DNA from: Micrasema longulum
Lineage: Eukaryota > Arthropoda > Insecta > Trichoptera > Brachycentridae
Reading direction: 5' to 3'
Length of the DNA stretch: 64,000 nucleotides
NCBI GenBank assembly: GCA_022494885.1
Contig: JAGVSM010003515.1
Span: 27,186-91,185 of the forward strand
Under the pieces are notes generated by a model. That model saw nothing but the letters and a program-made list of their open reading frames with translations, was not told the origin of the DNA and did no database searches. Positions 1-11,163 of this stretch are shown here, piece after piece. The first letter of the stretch is position 1; each line of letters begins with the position of its first letter. The position numbers and the translations under genes are program-made.

Positions 1-174
1 AAAAAGGTCAATGGCCTCTTGTTGCTGTTTATGAAATCGTCCGAAGCTTTTTCTTTTTTGAACGTTGGGTCTGGCTAAATCCGCACTTAATTGTCTAATA
101 AAAATTTTCCGTTTACTTCAATAATTTTGCTTCCACTCTGGATATTTTGTCAACCACAAAATGTATATATATAT

Positions 175-356
175 TTTTTTAAAAAGAAATATTTGTGTTC
201 TTATGATTGACCCAAATTTTTAATTTTGAGGGCCATTTTCAACGAGTTGTAAATAACTCACTATTAGAAAATGGAATCGAGTTGGGGTAGAGTAGGATTC
301 GAACCACGGACCTTTGGTCCGTGAGTCCGAGACACTAGCCACAGGACCACAACCCG
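175..356 (-). mobile_element. tRNA-derived SINE (SINE-1)
   Basis: Read on the minus strand this begins with a tRNA-like head: an A-box-like GTGGCTAGTGTC and a perfect B box GGTTCGAATCC (plus 295-305). The body holds the segment GAGTTATTTACAACTCG and a tail with ATCATAAGAAC. A second copy with the same head and body lies at 46040-46200 on the plus strand, which shows it is dispersed rather than a tRNA gene. The head does not fold into a complete cloverleaf. Confidence 0.7.
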
Positions 357-366
357 ATTTATATTA

Positions 367-1639
367 TTAGATATTATATGAATGAAGTGCTGCAATCTCC
401 AAAATTTCCATAAATAAACGGAACGGCCAGCGTCGACTTGCTCGCGCGCATGAATGATCTCTGGTCATTTTGTCTCCTGTATCGACTGCCCACTTTGTTT
501 TATTATAATGCAATATAATCTCGGGTTTTCTGGATTCTGCCGAACTTATATTTGCATCGTTGAACTGTGTTGACAACAAAAGAACTGATTTATTTTTTTA
601 GGCAAATATGAAACTAATGTAATTTTATTTGTAAATCCAAATAAACTACTGCCTACTTCTCTAATTTTATTGGGTTGAAATTTAGACGGAATTTCGACGG
701 TTTTATTTCTGCGAAGCGTCCCTGTTAAGGTTAAACCATTATCTGATAATTTTTCGGCAAGAGGTATTGATGTGAAAAAATTATCAGTGGTAATTCCTCT
801 GTTTGACCCGAAATACAAATTAACCATATCATTTACTACGCGCTGTCCTTGATTTTGTTTCCTCGCATTGTTAACTTGGCTAGTGTAAACTTGCGTATTC
901 AAAGTGCAGGCAGTTTTCGAATCAGAAGCAGTCCAAATTTGCCGGGCTTACTTTTCATGTACACACGAAATCGATATTTCCCTCTAAAAACTGCAAGCCT
1001 CTCGTCTACAATAATATGAAGTCCGGGAGAATACATTGTTTTACAAGAATTTGTAAATTGAGTCCAAATTGATTTTATAGCTTCCAGTTTATGTCCACTC
1101 ACCTGAATCTTTCTTCCCTCGATTCGCGGTCATCAAATCGGATGCTACTAAAATGTGTATAAATCTGTCTCGAGACATTGCCGCTGTAAAAAATGGTTGT
1201 CTAAAAAGTATTTCATTCATCCTAAGTTCATTTAATTGCAGTTTTAGTGTTCGATTTCTCCCGGATCCTAATAATATAGCAACAAATGCGTGCATTTCAT
1301 CCACATTTATCGGTTGGGCATTTCTTTTTCGGTCAATCGGAGAAATCGCGCAGTGAGCATTGGTATTTTCGCATATTTCTTCAACCATCTCTCTTGTTAT
1401 AAAAGCAGAAAGCATGTCTTTAATTGAAGTAATATTTGTACCTTCATTCCGTAAACCAGAGTTTTCTGTTAAAATATTGTGAGCACGGCGTCTTGAAGCT
1501 GATGGGAGTATTGAGCTCCATTCCATTCCGGATTTAGATCAATATAAATAATTTCATTACTATCACATTCATTAATATTTACACTATCATCGCTCTCACT
1601 TTCTTCGCACTCACTATCAGATGAACTTCTTTCGCCCAT
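367..1639 (-). pseudogene. piggyBac transposase relic
   Basis: The relic starts with an acidic N-terminus (ATG at 1639, reading MGERSSSDSECEESESDD), as is usual for piggyBac-like transposases. It continues in shifted frames through DEMHAFVAILLGSGRNR, then HIIVDERLAVFRGKYRF (a segment with a catalytic-region Asp), then NLYFGSNRGITTDNFFTSIP and the final segment RRWPFRLFMEILEIAALHSY. At least three frameshifts separate these blocks. The total, about 1.27 kb, is shorter than the usual roughly 1.7 kb, so there are internal deletions. It cannot encode an active enzyme. Another relic of the same superfamily lies at 38490-38950. Confidence 0.85.
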
Positions 1640-1975
1640 TTCTACCTACTACATATCTTATGTGTCAGTTATATCATCATAATTTTCGAAGCCTAGTCAT
1701 CTCTTTCTCTCAAATGAATGTTTTATATATCTGTCTCAGGGTACTCGAATTTTTGTCGTTTTCGGAGATACCGGTGGACAAAATATTTAATATAAAAATA
1801 TCTAATATACCTAAATGTCTGATATATATTTTTTCCTTATGTATTAAGATTTATTTGAAGATTACAAAAAAAATCGTGGTAATGTTCAAAGCAGTTGCTG
1901 ATATATTAATTAATTAAGTGCAATTTGCAACGCTGGTTATATCATAGGAACGGGCGAGTTAATAAATATAATCTT
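1640..1975. other. No gene recognised
   Basis: AT-rich sequence upstream of the piggyBac relic. A 98-codon plus-strand open frame exists (1621-1917) but overlaps the relic's acidic N-terminus in antisense and resembles no family I know. Confidence 0.5.
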
Positions 1976-2180
1976 AGTTTATATAACAATTTGTTTATCT
2001 ACTACACTTAGGTAAAAGATTTCTCTGGATCATGTCTAGTCTGCCTAACTAGATACAACCTGTTTTAAGGCAGACATCTTTATGCAAAATCAACAATAAC
2101 ATTACTACCTGCTAGTTCATTTATTATCCTGTAATACAATATTAATTTATACCATTTATTATTTAAGAATGTTTTTTAGT
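1976..2180 (-). mobile_element. LINE-B 3' tail, 5'-truncated copy
   Basis: Contains the family marker ACAACCTGTTTTAAGGCAGA followed by ATGC and a stretch rich in AATAAC. The same tail follows a LINE reverse-transcriptase C-terminus at 33060-33870 on the plus strand, so in this copy the element reads on the minus strand. Other tails lie at 30955-31165 and 55895-56095. Confidence 0.7.
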
Positions 2181-2699
2181 AAATTTTCCGATTTTTCTCT
2201 ACCTTAACCCAGTAACCATTTTTTTTAAAGATTTGTTTAACAAGTTTTTTTTAATCTGTTTATTTTTCCAGACACATATTATTTACATGGAGATACAATT
2301 ACAAAAAAATACACATTAGAAAAATACATATTAAAATTAAGCTGTAACATGAACTGGAAACAATGCCCACAAAGACTACAGCGTCTGAGCGTGGGCCATT
2401 CCTTTTTAATTATTAAATAGTTTGTGGCACATATAATATATGGTATGACATGACCATGAAAAGAAAAGAAAAATAAAAGAAAAACCAAATTAACATATGC
2501 TGAAATTACGAAAATATGATTTATTTGCAGAATGCATTTATTTATTTTTTTATTTTTTTTACTATTAAATCCGGGTCACGGATTTGCAATGTTCGGGTAA
2601 CATATTGAACATAACTATACTAAATTATCACCATTTTGTGGGGCAAAAAAGCGACTCCTAGATAATTAAAAAAAAAAACGAAAGCTTTGCCGGCCATTT
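2181..2699. other. AT-rich, no gene
   Basis: No coding signal seen. Bases 2540-2660 share the phrase CACCATTTTGTGGGGCAAAA in inverted form with 16735-16830, so part of it is an unclassified dispersed repeat. Confidence 0.5.
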
Positions 2700-3010
2700 C
2701 ACAGAGAGTGCCAGTAAAAAGTATTCTTTAAGAATAGTATTTTATCAAATTTAGTTAAATATCTTTTATTTTACTATGTTATAATAGACATATGTAACCA
2801 TAGTAACAGGTTCGGTATACTTAAATAAAACCATTGACCTATAAATACAAATAGATGCACCCGTAATCTTCTAAAATAACGATACTTAACTCATGACCAA
2901 ACGCTTATTCCTGCCCTACGCGTATTTCGTCGTTTTTTAACCACCAACCGGGCTTAGACGTCATCTTGATATTTAATTCGAAAACAAAATGCTTGGTTAT
3001 TTATTTATTT
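2700..3010 (-). repeat. Dispersed repeat C
   Basis: An inverted, diverged copy of 15770-16070. Shared stretches include AACCATTGACCTAT, CATAGTAACAGGTT, CGGGCTTAGACGT (as its complement) and AATGCTTGGTTAT. In the other copy it directly follows a LINE-M fragment, so it may belong to that LINE. Confidence 0.65.
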
Positions 3011-3769
3011 GACTTAAATAAATAATAAATATACGCCTTGCAAGCTTTTACAGGTTTTACATACATTTACAAATAAAGATAGACATGTATTTTACACAAA
3101 AGTGGCAAAAAATAAAAAAGATTATTGAAGAAAAATAAAAATATTCAAAAAATCATCTTAACATATGTATAACTAATACCTATGTATTAGCATAAATTAT
3201 ATGGTTATCCTAAACATATAGTACATACATATATTGCAGTGGAAAGAACAGTTAAGTTATATTAAAATAATCCTAAAATTAGAAGTGGTTAGAAAAATAA
3301 TTATTTAGGATACAGATAGAAGTCAATAAACGGTCCACAATTAAAATCAATTTAGAATTATTTAGGTATTTTAATTTGAAGATATAAAATTTATACACTG
3401 CCTAAAATACAAAAGTGTTATATTAAATATATCTATATCATTTGCGTATTAATTTGCAAACGCATGAATTCTCGTTATTGTATACTTAGTAGTTTGTTGT
3501 AGATACATTTACATATAATAGTTTATTAAATTGGGTAAACCGGCCCGGAACTCGCAAGTTAATGAGTTGTAACAGTTGAGAACAGTCAAATATTTAATTT
3601 AATATTTTAAATAAAGTAAAAACCTTTTTGTTTTCTTCTATTTTATAATGTTCGTACATTTAAATATTTATTTAAGTGTGTATAATTAATATTTTCAACT
3701 GGAATACTCATTTAAAATAAACGAAACGTAAAATTGTATGTTAAACTCTTTCGATATTATTTACATGCA
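3011..3769. other. AT-rich, no gene
   Basis: Long AT-rich stretch opening with TTATTTATTTG, as LINE tails in this window often do. I see no coding or RNA feature. Confidence 0.45.
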
Positions 3770-4225
3770 CTTTATAATATGGTGACCATATAACTGAGTT
3801 GTATTCAAGTTGGCTACGTACTAAAACAACAAAAAAAAATTCACTACATAGACCGAGTCAAAATCTCTGATCGTTCGCAACAGAAATCCTAATTTCTAAA
3901 ATCTAAATTTATAGAGTGGTTGAAAGCAATTGGGTTCTTATTTCGGCAAAACAAAAACTTTGCATTTGTTAACATTAAGGAATAAATTGTTATTTTCACA
4001 TCATACGTTCAAACAATTTAAGTAAGTTTGCAGCGTTATGCAATGACCTATGTTTGTACCCTCCCTATATATTTTAATATCATCAGCGAACAGCAAAACT
4101 TCAGCATCTTGGAAACACGATGTTCCGTCGTTGACAAAAAATAAAAACAATAAAGGATTTATTGTGTATGCAGACAATTGGTAGAATTCCATATTTAATT
4201 TGGTAATGTATCCAAAATAAAACAA
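3770..4225 (-). mobile_element. LINE reverse transcriptase fragment with FADD motif
   Basis: The minus strand encodes DAEVLLFADDIKIYRE, the reverse-transcriptase motif C (F-A-D-D), and then a degenerate continuation with LNCLNV and NNLFLNVNKCKV, typical of Jockey/CR1-type LINEs. The frame is broken several times towards 3770. Motif A of what looks like the same element is at 5380-5660. A plus-strand LINE tail has been inserted between the two pieces. Homologous pieces lie at 8535-8680 and 10110-10920. Confidence 0.75.
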
Positions 4226-4302
4226 GTTTATTGGATTATAATTCTACTTTATTTTTTTATAAAATATACAAAGGGTATATTGTGACGCGTTTCGTCTTGT
4301 TA

Positions 4303-4343
4303 GGACATTTTCAAACAAACTATGGGTTTGTTTGAAAATGTCC
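4303..4343. repeat. Perfect 18-bp hairpin
   Basis: GGACATTTTCAAACAAAC is followed by a 5-base loop (TATGG) and its exact reverse complement. It lies between two LINE relics. No family assignment. Confidence 0.85.
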
Positions 4344-4589
4344 AAGATAAGGACCAAGATAACTGCCTTTTGGAAGACCGCTGGTCGCAAAGAAGCAACT
4401 AGATAAATAATTTTAACGTACAAAAATATGTTTGACAGGTTGGCCCGAAACCATTCGAAAAACGCTCCACGGAATCCCAAAACAAATGTATTTACATATT
4501 TATTAGATTAAGGAATATTTAAAAAATCAATAATTTCAAGCTTATTACTCAAATGAACAATCTTTTTTACAATATGGTATCGTAGAGTG

Positions 4590-5340
4590 AGGTGGTGCAT
4601 ATGCCAATATGTTAAACAAAGATTATTTATTAAAGTAATTTTAAAGAAATCCTCAACATTCAATACGGAAAGTCTTTATAAAATATTTAAGGTTCATACA
4701 GTAGACACTCCTTATAAAATAAAACATATTTTACAAATTTATAAAGAAGAAAAAATAATAGAATTTGAGATGAATTAGTCACTCAGATACCAACATAATA
4801 TTGAAACTCCTAAATTCCACACAAGTCATGGTCAAAATAGCTTTGTCTTCAAAGGTGTAAAAAATTATAATAATCTTACCAATGAACTTAAAACTATAAA
4901 AGTAATGTATCAATAAATAAATTTAGAGTAAATATAAAGAATTTTTTTGAACACGTATAAAAACTACATTAAAATTTAATTAGTATGAATGTATTATTGT
5001 TTTTTGTTTTATGTCTTTTTCTTTATACATCCAATGTTTTTTTTTTATCATGTACTCGTATTGAAAATTAAATAAACTCTTATAAATAAACAACTATAAC
5101 AGTGTAAGTCACTCTCCAAGCACAAGAGTTATACCCGTATGCAGAGACAAACCTTAAGGTAAGGAAAGTACATTCTATTGTCTTCACCTTCGGGTTATTC
5201 TCTGCATTTGAAATTAGAATGTACTTTCCTCACCTTAAGTTTTGTCTCTGCATACGGGTATTAGTCTCTTTTTCTGAAGAGTTGCAGTTATAACATTTAC
5301 TAGATGTGTAAAAGTAGATAGTATTGAACATGAACTTTTA
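4590..5340 (+). mobile_element. LINE-K 3' end, interrupted by a MITE
   Basis: Degenerate C-terminus of a LINE reverse-transcriptase ORF: the plus strand reads FKVHTVDTPYKI, then LRYQHNI (in a broken frame), then KFHTSHGQN and FRVNIKNFFEH. A 3' UTR ends near TAAGTCACTCTCCAAGCAC. A better preserved copy is at 52740-53270. Comparing the two shows that 5132-5260 is an insertion here. Confidence 0.7.
5132..5260. mobile_element. Harbinger-type MITE, 129 bp
   Basis: Terminal inverted repeats of 45 bp with two mismatches begin TACCCGTATGCAGAGACAAA. They are flanked by the 3-bp direct repeat TTA (5129-5131 and 5261-5263). The paralogous LINE-K tail near 53190 reads GAGTTAGTCT with no insert, which is an empty site. 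A 3-bp TTA/TAA target duplication is characteristic of PIF/Harbinger elements. There is no coding capacity. Confidence 0.8.
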
Positions 5341-5379
5341 AAAAAAAATATATATTAAGAAAAATAAAATAAAAAAATT

Positions 5380-5660
5380 ACAATTTGCTAAGCATCACCT
5401 TATGTGAAACCTTATCGAACGCCTTGCTGAAGTCAATAAATATAATGTCAACCTGATAATTCTTTTGAGACCTCCACAAATAAAATTCTGATAAAGCATC
5501 AAGTTCGTGGCAGTTGGTCTTCTTTGACGAAGCCATGCGGTTTACTATCGATTATTTCTAATATTGACAGTTGAATTCGATCGAGAATAAGCGACTCAAA
5601 ACATTTGGGAATGACGGACTGAATGCAAATAGGATAGTTATTAATTCACCTTTTTCACAT
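5380..5660 (-). mobile_element. LINE reverse transcriptase fragment, motif A
   Basis: The minus strand encodes, in shifting frames, SVIPKCFESLILDRIQ, then QHGFV-like KPHGFVK, then FIDFSKAFDKVSHKVML. This last is a textbook reverse-transcriptase motif A with its Asp. It probably belongs to the same broken element as 3770-4225. Confidence 0.75.
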
Positions 5661-6099
5661 TACAAGCAATAAAAAAATAGAAAAACTCACTGGGGTTACC
5701 CGTGCCGAGAACACTAAACAATATACTTCTTTTTTATACATGTGAGAATATGCAAAGAAGACTTTATACACAGAGGGAAATTACAAAATGGAAGACAGTT
5801 TTAAACACTACGTATTAATGTATATATTTAATTTTTGAATACCAATATTGTTTATATTATAAAACGCACAAAAAAATAATAAAAACATAAAATAAAGTAC
5901 ACGTTTGTGGAGCGGGTGATCCAATATTGGCTTAAGCGAATGAGACGGTCTATTTGACTTCTGCCCACCTCCACTGTCCATTTTTTTATAGCCCTTTTGA
6001 ACATTTTCTCATTACTAACTGTTTTAATGGACAGAGTAATGCTTATTATTATGGCTTAAAACAGACATAGCTTCAATAAACATAGTCAGTTCGTCAATA
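5661..6099. other. AT-rich, no gene
   Basis: No open frame, RNA or family resemblance seen. Confidence 0.45.
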
Positions 6100-6360
6100 C
6101 TAAAACTATTCAGATAACATATTACAAAATGATTGGAGAACATTTTACCGATGTTTAAGAATGTTACACAGTGTGTAAAGTAGACAATTAAACCAATTAA
6201 TGACAGGTCATAAGCCCAGTAAATGCCTAGACTTTCATATTATCTTAAATCTTATCCGTTTTAATTTGTTGATATTAATGACTACCTAGGTGATGAAATC
6301 CAGTTTTTTTGTATACAAACATTTGTACAAACTCAAAATACTGTTACAATATAACTGTTA
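6100..6360 (-). repeat. Repeat A copy
   Basis: Diverged minus-orientation copy of the roughly 390-bp foldback family. Diagnostic phrases are GTTACACAGTGTGTAAAGT, GACAGGTCATAAGCCC and TGCCTAGACTTTCATATT. It sits just past the 3' end of ZF1. Confidence 0.75.
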
Positions 6361-6410
6361 TAAAAATAATTTGTCCAAGAAAATAATATAGGATATTAAA
6401 GATCACCAAC

Positions 6411-7993
6411 TCATTCCACGTTTGGTAAGATATTTATTTTAAGTAATTTTACAGATAGAACTTTCTCACCAATGTGATTTAAAGAATGACGAATTAAGTC
6501 CTCTTTTTTTAAAAACGTGTTTCCACAATCTGAGCATGATAATGGTTTCTCACCGGTATGAGTTGAGATATGAAGTTTCAAAGACACTTTCCGAGAACAT
6601 TTAAATTGGCACTCTGAACATGAAAATGGTTTCTCACCGAAATGAGTTGACATGTGTAATTTTAAATGACCTTTTTGAGAACATTTAAATTCGCACTTTA
6701 GACATGAGAATGGTTTCTCGCCGGTATGAGTTAAGATGTGAAGTTTTAAAGACGGTTTCCGAGAACACTTATATTTGCACTCTGAACATGAGAATGGTTT
6801 CTCGCTGGTATGAGTTAAGATGTGAAATTTTAAAGATTTTTTCCGGGAACATTTATATTGGCACTCTGAACATGAGAATGGTTTCTCACCTGTATGAGTA
6901 AACATATGTGATTCTAAATCTCTCTTAAATAAACATTTATACTGGCAAACTGAGCAAGAAAATGGTTTCTCACGAGTGTGAGTTAAGATGTGATGTTTTA
7001 AAGACACTTTCCGAGAACATTTGTATTGACACTCTGAACATGAAAATGGTTTCTCACAGTTATGCGTTAACATGTGTGATTTTAAATAATCTTTTTGAGA
7101 ACATTTAAATTCGCATTTTAGACACGAGAATGGTTTCTCGCCGGTATGGGTTAAGATGTGACGTTTTAAAGACTTTTCCCGAGAACACTTATATTTGCAC
7201 TCTGAACATAAAAATGGTTTCTCATCTGTATGAGTGAACATGTGTGATTTTAAATTTGTTTTGCTTAAACATTTATATTGGCACTCTAAACATGAAAATG
7301 GTTTCTCACCTGTATGAGTGAACATGTGTGATTGTAAATTTCTTTTGCTTGAACATTTATATTGGCACTCTAAACATGAAAATGGTTTTTCACCGTTATG
7401 AGTTAACATGTGTGATTGTAAATTACGTTTTTCAGAACATTTAAATTCGCACTTAAGACATGAGAATGGTTTCTCGCCGGTATGAGTTAAGAAGTGAAAT
7501 TTTAAAGATTTTTTCCGGGAACATTTATATTGGCACTCTGAACATGAGAATGGTTTCTCACCTGTATGAGTGAACATATGTGATTCAAAATCTCTCTTAA
7601 ATAAACATTTATACTGGCACTCTAAACACGAAAACGGTTTTTCACCGGTATGAGTTAGCATGTGTGAATTTAAATTACCTTTTTTAGAAAATTTATATTC
7701 GCACTTTAGACATGAAAACGGTTTCTCGCCGGTATGAGTTGACATGTGAAGTTTTAATGCCGCTTTCCGAGAACATTTATATTGGCACTCCGAACATGAA
7801 AATGGTTTCTCACCGTTATGAGTTAGCATGTGTAATTTTAAATATCCTTTTTTAGAACATTTAAATTCGCACTTTAGACATGAGAATGGTTTCTCGCCGG
7901 TATGAGTTAAGATGTGTGATTCCAAATAACTCTTTTTCGGACATGTATATTGGCACTCTAAGCATTTGAAATATTCCTGGCTTGCTGTTATAC
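6411..7993 (-). CDS. ZF1 exon 2: 18-finger C2H2 array
   Basis: The 3' coding exon of ZF1. It starts after an acceptor TTGTTCTAG|GT on the minus strand and joins in phase 1 to the donor of 12054-12315, giving ...S-S-ITASQEYFKC. I count 18 C2H2 fingers of form C-x2-C-x[YF]KC-x6-L-x2-H-x3-H. Linkers are TGEKP with variants NGEKP, TDEKP, NCEKP, TREKP, TSEKP and FGEKP. Most fingers have Cys where the classical core Phe sits; finger 4 keeps Phe. The last finger is different (SDCGNTFLKKEDLIRHSLNH), followed by a tail ending NILPNVE. ZF1 is the only gene here that keeps that finger. The pair FKRD/RKKS occurs twice (fingers 5-6 and 13-14), so blocks of fingers have duplicated. The product should be a nuclear DNA-binding protein; its target is unknown. 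Confidence 0.88.
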
Positions 7994-8534
7994 CTAGAAC
8001 AAAAACCAAAATAATGTATTAAACCTCTAAAAATCTTATAAGGTAATACAATCTAATATAATACGAGCTTTACTTTATTCAGGATGTAGACAAATACTAA
8101 AAAAGTTAGATTTTAACTATTTGTTTTTTGTAAAACCTTATATTTTTAACAGTTCTTCATTTTGTTATAAAATTATTCCATAATCGCCTCACTGGGTAGG
8201 CTGTATTGGGGCAGCTTGCCCACCACATACCGCACACCGCATCTGAGAACAAGAGTCTCCTTGGTGGTGCCCACATACACGGAAAAGCTGTCCGAAGGAG
8301 GTCTCTGTTATCTGGTAGCCTTAGCATATTTGTGCTGAAAGAAGGTAATCCAGAAGTACATAACATGCACTTCATTGGATTGAGAACGGAGAGAAGTGAA
8401 TTATTCAGACTGGGATTAAATTGATTAGACATGATCACTTTGATGAAATGATTACAAAACTTTTTAAAAAGCTTGCTATTATTTTTGGAACCCCGTATTG
8501 GGGCAGTTTACTATTTTATTACTTTATTCTATTT
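7994..8534. other. ZF1 intron, start of 4.06-kb intron
   Basis: Unassigned sequence. Bases 8400-8510 recur in part at 10920-11010 (TTATTCAG, GACATGATCA, then CATTGGGGCAGTTTAC-like), so they are a dispersed repeat. Bases 8157-8440 are open on both strands, but I recognise neither product. Confidence 0.5.
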
Positions 8535-8960
8535 ATTTAATGGTAACCATATAACCGAGTTGTATTCAAGTTGGCTACGTACTAAAGCAACATATAAAAT
8601 TTAAATTACGTAGATTTAGTCAAAATCTCTGAACGTTCACAACAGAAATCCGAGAATTTTTATACTTTTATTGGTTATGCACCGTATATTTATTTATTTA
8701 CACATTTTATCGTAAATACAATTTTATCTTCACTTTGTCCAGCTAACAAGGGTACATACCCCGTTTCAAGCTAAGCAATTACATTTTAATAGATGATAAT
8801 AGTTTACAAGTTAATAGAAAGCACAGACTAATAAAATATAAACTTACTCGTATACACATATATAAACATAAACATAGACACACATGACATACACTCATGA
8901 GCATACACATACATACATTTATAAAACATAGACAATTTATTTAATACAATAATAAAAATA
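8535..8960. repeat. ZF1 intron: LINE scrap and CA-rich tract
   Basis: Bases 8535-8650 match 3775-3895 (GTTGTATTCAAGTTGGCTAC), a LINE reverse-transcriptase piece in minus orientation. Bases 8840-8930 are rich in ACACATA-type short repeats. Confidence 0.6.
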
Positions 8961-10109
8961 CGTATATAGTTTTATTCCACTTTTATTTTTAAATTTTTAC
9001 CAGTGACCGGGTTTCGTCGTGACCGACATCGTCCAAACCCGGTCGTTCCACTAAGAAATGTCAGTAGAAAAACTCAATATATCAATTCATCTATAATGCG
9101 AAACTTCATGATTGCCATTTTTATTCATATTTTTTTTAATAATTCTTTATTTTCGACATCAAGTAAGACAACCTTTCTGTCTCTCTACGACCAATGTTAT
9201 GAAAGAGCGAGTTCAACACCTTCCGCAACTTGACAACACTCTCGTCTTTCCACGATTATGGCAAAAAGTTATGGACCTTCTTGCCAACGAAATAGTGTTG
9301 TCACGATGCCAGAACAGTGTTGACCCCTTCACTTAGTTGTTATGTGCCGATGTAGTGTAGCACACAGAGAATAAATATTCGAAGTCCACCAGATCAATTG
9401 AGAAGACACGAAAATTTTGTATATTAGTTTATTATTTAAAAGACATTACAAAAAGCATTATACTGTTACACTTGAAGTTACCGTATTTATTTAACCTAAG
9501 TATTGTGTCAGTGTGACGTAGTAACCACGAGAGATTACATTTCTAGTCCATCCTCAAAAGACTGCGCATGGATTTATATAATACAAGTTTTGCTCCTTTG
9601 GAGGGTTAGATTTGATACAAAAAATATGTGCATTTATTCTTCTCACGCTACATCCTGAGATTTACGCAAAATAAAATTTCTCACGCGTTGAAGCATATGG
9701 TTTTCAGGAGCTTTCTATAAACGACTCTTTTTCATAAAATGACATGATTTCTGCATTCCGTAAGATGTTGATATTGGTCCCAGGGGCTTTACCAGATGGT
9801 TAAGTGCCAAATGCATCAGAACTCTGGGTACATTTCATGTGGAGAACGTAATTTCTACCACCAGCTAACTAAATGACAATACGTGCTATGGTTGTACATA
9901 ACATAGTATCAGATCCCTATTGGAGTATCTTGAATTATGGTTGTGGTTGACGCTTGGATAAATGCCTCTGTTTATGTGTGTAACCACTACCGTTCTCAAT
10001 TTATGTACTGTTGAATAATTTTCAGTACTCTGAATCCTTTGAAGAGCAAGTCACTTGGATAACGAAATGGTTTTTTTTTTAATTACTCGGATTAAAGATT
10101 TCTGTGCAA
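8961..10109. other. ZF1 intron, nothing recognised
   Basis: No host exon or transposon domain seen. Short open frames at 9003-9336 have no recognisable motif. Confidence 0.45.
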
Positions 10110-10920
10110 TAGCTACCGGTTCAAAGGCGGTTTTTGTGTAACATGTTTAATGAAATTTAATTTTTCATCAAATATAATACCAAGATCAGTTCTTTCGGTC
10201 ACTCGCTCTAAATTTATAGAACTTATAGAGTAGTTGAAAGCAAATGGGTTCTTATTTCGGCAAAAGTCAAAACTTTGCATTTGTCAACATTGAGGAATAA
10301 ATTGTTTTTGTCACATCATACATTCAAACAATTCAAGTTAGTTTGCAGAGTTACGCAATGACCTACATGGTTACTCCACCTTGAATTTATGTGCACACAT
10401 CTATGTATATTATATATTTATAGCACGTTTGCTAGGTTGAGGAATTTATTTACTACCTACGGAACCCTGGTTAAGATATTGCATATTGCCTACCGTGGGT
10501 ACCGAGATTGTTTCGGCGCCAGAACAACAACTGAACCGAGCGAAAAGATATTTTGAGATCAATAACTATTCAATCCACTGTGTTCAGTAATTTGAAAGTG
10601 CCTTTTCTTCCTGACAACATGATCAGATCTGATCCCGACTACCACACGACAGAAGTACCAGCAATAAAGGTGCCAGAACCCAGAATAAGGCAGGAATAGC
10701 AATTATTGTATTTAGGGTTCTGTAGCAAAGTAAATAAAGGATAACGCATCCCGCGAACCAGCAATTTCGAGCGTGCATCTGCTAACGGGCAAGTGGCGCG
10801 ATCACTATGTTTGTTACCTCTCTATTTATTTTAATATCATGAGTGAACAGCAAAACTTCAGCATCTCGGAAACATTATGTTATGTCGTTGCGTTGACAAA
10901 AATTAAAAACAAGAAGTAAT
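10110..10920 (-). mobile_element. ZF1 intron: LINE reverse transcriptase pieces
   Basis: Bases 10130-10390 and 10800-10920 match the minus-strand LINE at 3770-4225. They share CAAAACTTTGCATTTGT and CAGCAAAACTTCAGCATCT, and motif C has decayed from FADD to FTHD. Bases 10390-10800 separate the halves and hold an unclassified insert with TACGGAACCCT and AGGGTTCTGTAG near its ends. Confidence 0.6.
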
Positions 10921-11163
10921 TTATTCAGGCTGGGATGAAATTTGTTAGACATGATCAATTCTAAAAAATGGCTTGAAATTCTTTTTGAAACCCCGCATTG
11001 GGGCAGTTTACTTTATTATTATTTTTTAATTTTATTTTTCAAAAACATGTACACAATAGTTTATAAATAAAGTCCTGTTAAATTGTAACCATACAACTCG
11101 TCAGCAGGTTCTTACATATTGCTTGGAATTTTCATACTTAACCTACATTAAACATAATTTTAT
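10921..11163. repeat. ZF1 intron: small dispersed repeat
   Basis: Bases 10921-11010 resemble 8400-8510. The rest is AT-rich with nothing recognised. Confidence 0.5.

Noticed and set aside
290..356. Possible tRNA gene near the window start
   Set aside because: Same head and body recur at 46040-46200; no complete cloverleaf.
1153..1356. Plus-strand open frame inside the piggyBac relic
   Set aside because: Antisense shadow of transposase sequence.
6411..7993. Regular 84-bp periodicity that might be read as a CRISPR-like or satellite array
   Set aside because: It is the codon period of 28-residue C2H2 fingers with an open frame throughout; nothing prokaryotic is present.
8157..8440. Overlapping frames on both strands in the ZF1 intron
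   Set aside because: Part of a dispersed segment that recurs at 10920-11010; no recognisable protein.
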